Origin: Dipetalonema caudispina
Taxonomy: Eukaryota > Nematoda > Chromadorea > Rhabditida > Onchocercidae
Length of the DNA stretch: 13,581 nt
Direction of reading: 5' to 3'
NCBI GenBank assembly: GCA_013365325.1
Contig: JABVXV010000706.1
Coordinates: forward strand, 1-13,581
Shown: positions 8,964 through 13,581 of the stretch, one piece after another
Layout: the number at the start of each line of letters is the position of its first letter
How positions within the stretch are numbered: the stretch's first letter is position 1
Notes under the pieces: model-generated
What the model was told of the DNA's origin: nothing
Database searches by the model: none
The model's input: the letters and a program-made list of their open reading frames with translations, nothing else
Program-made: the position numbers and the translations under genes

Positions 8964-9894
8964 TCAACTGTCAAATTAAATATGAAATTATCGCAATATT
9001 TCATTCTAATTCCTTATTTTACTAGGCTTAGAATTTCTACGCTTTTGCTTAATTCTTAGGCTTAAATTTAGCATTTTGATGATTGAAGAACGAAATAATC
9101 CTGACCCTAGATAATACTGCCTAAGATTTAATTAAAATTCCTACATGCTTATAATAGATAATCAATACAAGGTGTATCATCAATGTTATATCATATATAA
9201 TTTCTAGGAACTATTCGACAGTTTCGTTTATTTTTGATCCATATATTGATAATCTGCTTGAAATTAAGTATCAGCTAGTTTTATGGTACCGTTTATTATC
9301 CTTTTTTCACATATATAATGCTGATACTAGTACCTTTCAATTTAGAACCATAATGATTCTTAGGTTAAATATATGGTTTAGATGATAAAAATGTAGGAAT
9401 GCTTAGAGTTAGCCATTGTCCACATATGGAACCATTTTTTCTTCCTTGTTCCTCAACTTTTTTATCAATGTTGCAAATGCAGATATTAAAAGAAGCATTG
9501 ATATGACCTCATACTGATCGTATCAGAATTTCTATGACAACTAACAACCACCAAATTACCTAATGGCATATGTGAAATTTCCATTTAAATATATTTGGAG
9601 AAAACTTTTTGTTAAAAAAAAATCGAAAATTGATATGATATCATCAATTTATAGCTTGATATTAGTGATTAATTCATCAACATGATGATTAAAATTGTGA
9701 TAACTTTTAGTTAAATTTTTTTTTTTTTTTTCTAAAGCTATTCCTTGGCTGTTTATCTTTTTCATGTAAGTCGTTGAATTTGTTAGCTGTTAATATCCTT
9801 AGAAAGTATTTCCATTCATTACTTTTTTTTTTTTTATTATATACTTTACCTAAATGAAATACTTTAAAATTCCTCATTTACAAATGTTTTCTAC
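8964..9894. other. AT-rich DNA without an identifiable gene
   Basis: Unique sequence. It contains a near-palindrome at 9627-9650 centred on ATGATATCAT, T-runs near 9717-9731 and 9823-9835, and two similar ATTCTTAGG-TTAAAT words near 9050 and 9355. No coding signal. Confidence 0.65.
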
Positions 9895-9963
9895 CTCATC
9901 ATATTTCCGTATCATTATATCCATCTAATTTCTCATCATATTTCCGTATCATTATATCCATCT
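9895..9963. repeat. 37-bp tandem duplication
   Basis: A 32-base stretch beginning CTCATCATATTTCCG occurs twice without mismatch, at 9895-9926 and 9932-9963, giving a 37-base period. After the second copy the sequence departs (CATT in place of AATTT). The perfect identity implies a recent event. Confidence 0.95.
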
Positions 9964-10160
9964 CATTCATTTTAGGACATCGATTAATCAATGGTTGGTT
10001 AATTAATTCCTCATTTGTTAATAATGAATAATATATATAGCTTATGTGTACTTCTTTCTACCCATACAACAATTACTTTACTGCATTTTATAAAAATCAT
10101 ACATCAATGACCAGTTGTATGGTATCAACCGATCACTGCTATAAACTTTTTACTCTAACC
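9964..10160. other. AT-rich DNA, nothing identified
   Basis: Unique sequence leading into the CA repeat; no open frame or structure of note. Confidence 0.6.
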
Positions 10161-10206
10161 AGATACATACAGACACAGACACACACATACACACACACAC
10201 ACACAA
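10161..10206. repeat. (CA)n imperfect microsatellite
   Basis: ACATAC and AGACAC units followed by an almost pure AC array. Same type and strand as the array at 5924-5994. Confidence 0.94.
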
Positions 10207-10706
10207 GGATATACATATAGTAGAGCCATGCATGGATATTTTAATACCGAAGAATAACAGGATAGTTGATCTGGTATCACCCGGGATGTTTTTTTTTTTC
10301 TAAGTTTCTCCTTTCTGAAGAGTATCAGAAATCCGATAACATCCTAATATTCATATTATTTCAATTTTTTTTTTTTTTTTTTAACTATTAAATGATATGA
10401 ATTAGTACTTAAATATAATATGTTCCAATTGATACATTCAATCTTTGATCGATCATTGCATTTATTTAAATAATTGAATAAAATGCTTAGTTATGACATA
10501 ATCGTACTAAAATACTGTAATATTAAAAAATGTAGATTAATCGTTATTTAAAAAAAAAAAAAAGTATTTCAATTATATGGCACAAATAAATTATATACGA
10601 TAATATATATTTGTTAACTTAATGATATATAAATTTAAAATAGCTTGTTATGTTTGAAACTTTTTCATAGAAACATCTATTCTTCATTCTTCTTCTATGA
10701 TATTTA
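10207..10706. other. AT-rich DNA without an identifiable gene
   Basis: Unique sequence with T18 at 10365-10382 and A14 at 10550-10563. A short G+C-richer patch (10225-10290, including a CCCGGG) has no open frame of interest. Confidence 0.6.
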
Positions 10707-10738
10707 CTCTCTCTCTCTCTCTCTTTCTCTCCTTTTCT
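10707..10738. repeat. (CT)n pyrimidine tract
   Basis: (CT)9 core at 10707-10724 followed by TTCTCTCC and more pyrimidines. Confidence 0.94.
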
Positions 10739-10791
10739 CAATTTCTTTGATATAAATCTAAATGTCCATATATCATATCATCATTATCGTT

Positions 10792-10813
10792 ATCATCATC
10801 ATCATCATCATCA
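10792..10813. repeat. (ATC)n microsatellite
   Basis: About seven ATC units, preceded by imperfect ATCATTATCGTT units. Confidence 0.93.
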
Positions 10814-10900
10814 ATACCACCATTAATATGATCATATTTTTAAAAAGCACTCTCTTTCCCTTGAAAAAGCAACGTAATATATAAAACTGATGATAGATGG

Positions 10901-10920
10901 ACAAACAAACAAACAAACAA
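10901..10920. repeat. (ACAA)n microsatellite
   Basis: Five perfect ACAA units. The minus-strand frame 10840-11043 translates this repeat as part of a hydrophobic Leu/Phe-rich run and is not accepted as a gene. Confidence 0.92.
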
Positions 10921-11042
10921 GGAAATCAAGCAAAACAGGAAATATGCAATAAAATGATGAGGGAGAAAAGCTATGATAAACAAGTGAAGTAAAGAGAGAA
11001 AGATTTGCGCACTAATTATCCTTCCTTCTTCCTTTCTTTTCA

Positions 11043-11075
<33 letters not shown>

Positions 11076-11076
11076 T
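11043..11076. repeat. (TC)n microsatellite
   Basis: TC array with one CCC interruption near the start; pyrimidines on the plus strand, as in the other TC tracts of this window. Confidence 0.95.
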
Positions 11077-11092
11077 ATTGCTTATAACTGGC

Positions 11093-11131
11093 AGTAGTAG
11101 TAGTAGTAGAAGTAGTTAGTTAGTTAGTTAA
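11093..11131. repeat. (AGT)n-(AGTT)n compound microsatellite
   Basis: About five AGT units, one AGA interruption, then about four AGTT units. The AGT motif is the same as the triplet inside the minisatellite that starts 160 bases further on. Confidence 0.93.
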
Positions 11132-11294
11132 TACTTTAATTGTCAACAAGTCATCATATTGCTTGCTTGATATCGACAAGCTAGTTATTTTGGGGTAAAA
11201 TGAGAAAGATAGGAGAAGATTTTGAGAAATATGGATAGGATAATGAAAAAGATTCCTGTTATTATTATTAGAATTATTGAAAGATGAACAAGGT

Positions 11295-11706
11295 AAAAAT
11301 AAAATAGTAGTAGAGAGAAGAAGTTGTTATATCATGTAATTATTATCAATACCATATTGTTGTTGTAGTAGTAGTAGTAGTAGTAATGGTAATTTTATTT
11401 AATCCATTTAGTATGATTATTTAAAACTAAAAATAAAATAGTAGTAGAGAGAAGAAGTTGTTATATCATGTAATTATTATCAATACCATATTGTTGTAGT
11501 AGTAGTAGTAGTAGTAGTAGTAATGGTAATTTTATTTAATCCATTTAGTATGATTATTTAAAACTAAAAATAAAATAGTAGTAGAGAGAAGAAGTTGTTA
11601 TATCATGTAATTATTATCAATACCATATTGTTGTTGTAGTAGTAGTAGTAGTAGTAGTAGTAGTAATGGTAATTTTATTTAATCCATTTAGTATGATTAT
11701 TTAAAA
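11295..11706. repeat. Three-copy minisatellite with variable TAG array
   Basis: Three head-to-tail copies: 11295-11428 (134 bases), 11429-11565 (137) and 11566-11706 (141, lacking the last CT). Outside the internal triplet array the copies appear identical. Inside it they read TTG3-TAG6, TTG2-TAG8 and TTG3-TAG9, which accounts for the length differences exactly. Each copy contains AGTAGAGAGAAGAAGTTG near its start and ATTTAATCCATTTAGTATG near its end. No copy has an open frame throughout. The copies must be young or homogenised by gene conversion, with the triplet array mutating faster than the rest. Confidence 0.97.
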
Positions 11707-11977
11707 TATTACATTACAGATAAGGTTAGGAGAAAAATTAAATGATATATGAATCATAGAGTATGGGTTGATAATTTAATGAACAAGAAAGATTGGTAGA
11801 TATTGGATAATTAGTAATGAGTTAAACCTTAATGATTGAATTCTTTCAGTTTACTCATATAAGTTTGTTTGATTTATTCTATATTACTACTGTTATCAGT
11901 ACTATTTTTCATTCTTATTAATAAAGTAATTATTTCTTTTCTTATTCCAATTATCGTTACCATCACTTATCATTACT
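11707..11977. other. AT-rich DNA, nothing identified
   Basis: Unique sequence after the minisatellite; stops in all frames, no structure of note. Confidence 0.6.
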
Positions 11978-12002
11978 ATTATTATTATTATTATTATCAT
12001 TA
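11978..12002. repeat. (ATT)n microsatellite
   Basis: About seven ATT units with an ATC interruption near the end; same strand and motif as the arrays at the two window edges. Confidence 0.93.
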
Positions 12003-13068
12003 TTGCTATCAATCTGTAATTGTATATTGGGTATTTTCAACCTGAAATATATCAAATAGCATTTCATTATTTCCAACATATGCTTGCAATAATAGGTTAA
12101 GTTACATTCGATGAAAAATTCTCATACCTTCTAATTATATTTTTTATCTCTAAAATTTTGGATATATTTTGATTTGTTTTACTCGTCCTTAATTAATTAA
12201 TTACTCTAATAGTATGTAACAGCATTAACATCAATAGATGTTTCATTTTGACATATATTCTGTCAAATAGACTGATGTAATGTTGAATTAAACCAATTTA
12301 AATTAAACTAACATTGATGAAAACCGTGGGGAAAAAAAAAGAAAAAAGATGACCATTTTTTTTCATTCTTTTACACTTAAAAAAAAAAAAAAAAAAGAAA
12401 TTCATCTCAATAATTGATATTATATTTTCTTTTGTAAATAATCAATTCATATAGTGATAATATTAATTTTAAATATTATGTAAATATTATAAAATCCTTG
12501 TTATTACCATCTTTATATCTCTCTAACCTTTACTACAATTAATTACTATAACTATTTCTTACCAGATATGAAACTTTAATATTAGATATCCTATTAAAAT
12601 GATTATTTTTTTGCTGATTAAAAATATGTTCATATTGCATGATAATGCTAATCATTCCTTCAAATAGAAAATGTGAAATTTTTTATTCCTACAAAATTTC
12701 CTATGTCATACGCTAAAATCACCATTAAAATTATCACTGTTAACGTGAAAAGTGTAAAATGGATAGTTTAATTTTTAATTTTCTTGAAGATTATCAGATG
12801 AAGGTACAATTTTATACAAATTATTTAAAATTCCCATTGATATGAGAAGTAGGGAAATTTAACAAAAGTGTATGAATTTATTGCAAATATTCAGAGTGAT
12901 TATAAAAATATGAAAAAATATACCTAAAATTGTATTTCAACCATTATAATATAAGAATAAAATTTTGAGCAAAGATTTGTAAATTTCAATGATTAATTGA
13001 TTTTTTTTTAAAGTATAAGATTAAAAAGAAAGCAAAAAAAAATGTTTATAACTTTTTTTTTTTCTAAA
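12003..13068. other. AT-rich DNA without an identifiable gene
   Basis: About 1,070 bases of unique AT-rich sequence. It holds A9-G-A6 near 12332-12347 and A18 at 12379-12396, but no open frame, RNA gene or repeat family that I can see. Confidence 0.65.
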
Positions 13069-13157
13069 TATCAAATGAATTATCATTATCATATATGATA
13101 AGAGTGGAATGAATATTCGATGAATGTTATCAATATGATATGATAAAGAAGTTGATA
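13069..13157. promoter_or_regulatory. GATA-word cluster with 16-bp palindrome
   Basis: Eight GATA/TATC words fall in 89 bases (starts at 13069, 13081, 13087, 13097, 13128, 13137, 13142 and 13154). The pair at 13087 and 13097 forms a perfect 16-base palindrome at 13086-13101 (TTATCATATATGATAA). By base composition about one such word is expected. This could be a GATA-factor binding cluster, but TGATA/TATCA words are common through the whole window and no promoter is visible nearby. Confidence 0.2.
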
Positions 13158-13222
13158 AATAACCTTAAAAGTTATAATATCTTGCAATTTTCTCAGTTAA
13201 ATGAATGATATGAATCATAAGT

Positions 13223-13365
13223 TGCACCATATATTTATACCATTGGAGGTGTGCAACATTTGCAATAATAATACAGTAGTGAAAAAAGTCTGTATAGCTT
13301 TATAATGCATGCATGTTGCAGGTTAGTAGTTTTGCAGTAGCAATAAGGAGGAGCAGTATTGTGCA
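13223..13365. other. TGCA-rich patch
   Basis: The palindromic word TGCA occurs eight times in 143 bases (13223, 13252, 13261, 13306, 13310, 13317, 13333, 13362), against less than one expected from composition. Several lie in similar contexts (TTGCAGG, TTTGCAGTAG, GTGCAAG), which hints at a decayed short repeat. No open frame or RNA gene was found in it. Confidence 0.6.
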
Positions 13366-13421
13366 AGTTAGAGCAATATAAGTGTAAATAAGAATTATGA
13401 CAACATATAGTAGTTAAGGAT

Positions 13422-13581
<160 letters not shown>

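Noticed and set aside
9050..9065. A single TTAGGC, the nematode telomere unit
   Set aside because: Only one copy, within unique sequence; no tandem array.
10840..11043. 67-codon minus-strand frame, hydrophobic
   Set aside because: Leu/Phe-rich content follows from T-rich DNA and the ACAA repeat; no signal peptide pattern, family motif or context supports a membrane protein.

Overview
The window looks like nuclear, non-coding DNA from an AT-rich eukaryote. G+C is roughly a quarter by eye. The sequence is full of A/T homopolymer runs and di-, tri- and tetranucleotide microsatellites, and no open frame encodes a protein I recognise. This texture (T-runs of 15-56, TTA/ATT arrays, TC, CA and ATCT repeats, many TGATA/TATCA words) fits an invertebrate intergenic region or a very long intron. 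A nematode, flatworm or mite is plausible; I favour a parasitic helminth only weakly. The lack of any gene over 13.6 kb argues against bacteria, organelles and gene-dense protists.

Layout. 1-171 is a long TTA array. 172-1300 is unique AT-rich DNA. 1300-3400 is unique DNA broken by T-runs, a TC repeat and an A20-GAA block. 3400-4750 carries mainly A-runs and two segments of slightly higher G+C that each end in an A-run. 4750-5600 is featureless. 5600-6030 is a dense microsatellite cluster (ATCT/AT, T56, CA, TA) around an 80-bp non-repetitive island with exon-like edges. 6030-7430 is unique and T-run rich. 7430-7960 is a G+C-richer segment ending in A32, then TCA and TC repeats and another A-run. 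7960-10700 is unique, with one minus-strand stop-free stretch (8724-8963), a 37-bp tandem duplication and a CA repeat. 10700-11130 is another microsatellite cluster. 11295-11706 is a three-copy minisatellite whose internal triplet array differs between copies. 11707-13410 is unique apart from a GATA-rich palindromic patch and a TGCA-rich patch near the end. 13422-13581 is a second TTA array on the same strand as the first.

No genes can be shown to work together here. The best coding candidates are short, stop-free, flanked by possible splice signals, and unproven; their number is about what chance gives in DNA this AT-rich. I see no tRNA, rRNA, transposase, reverse transcriptase, CRISPR array or other defined system. 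The main value of the window is its repeat biology. The TTA arrays at both edges suggest that the sequence is a contig broken at repeats.
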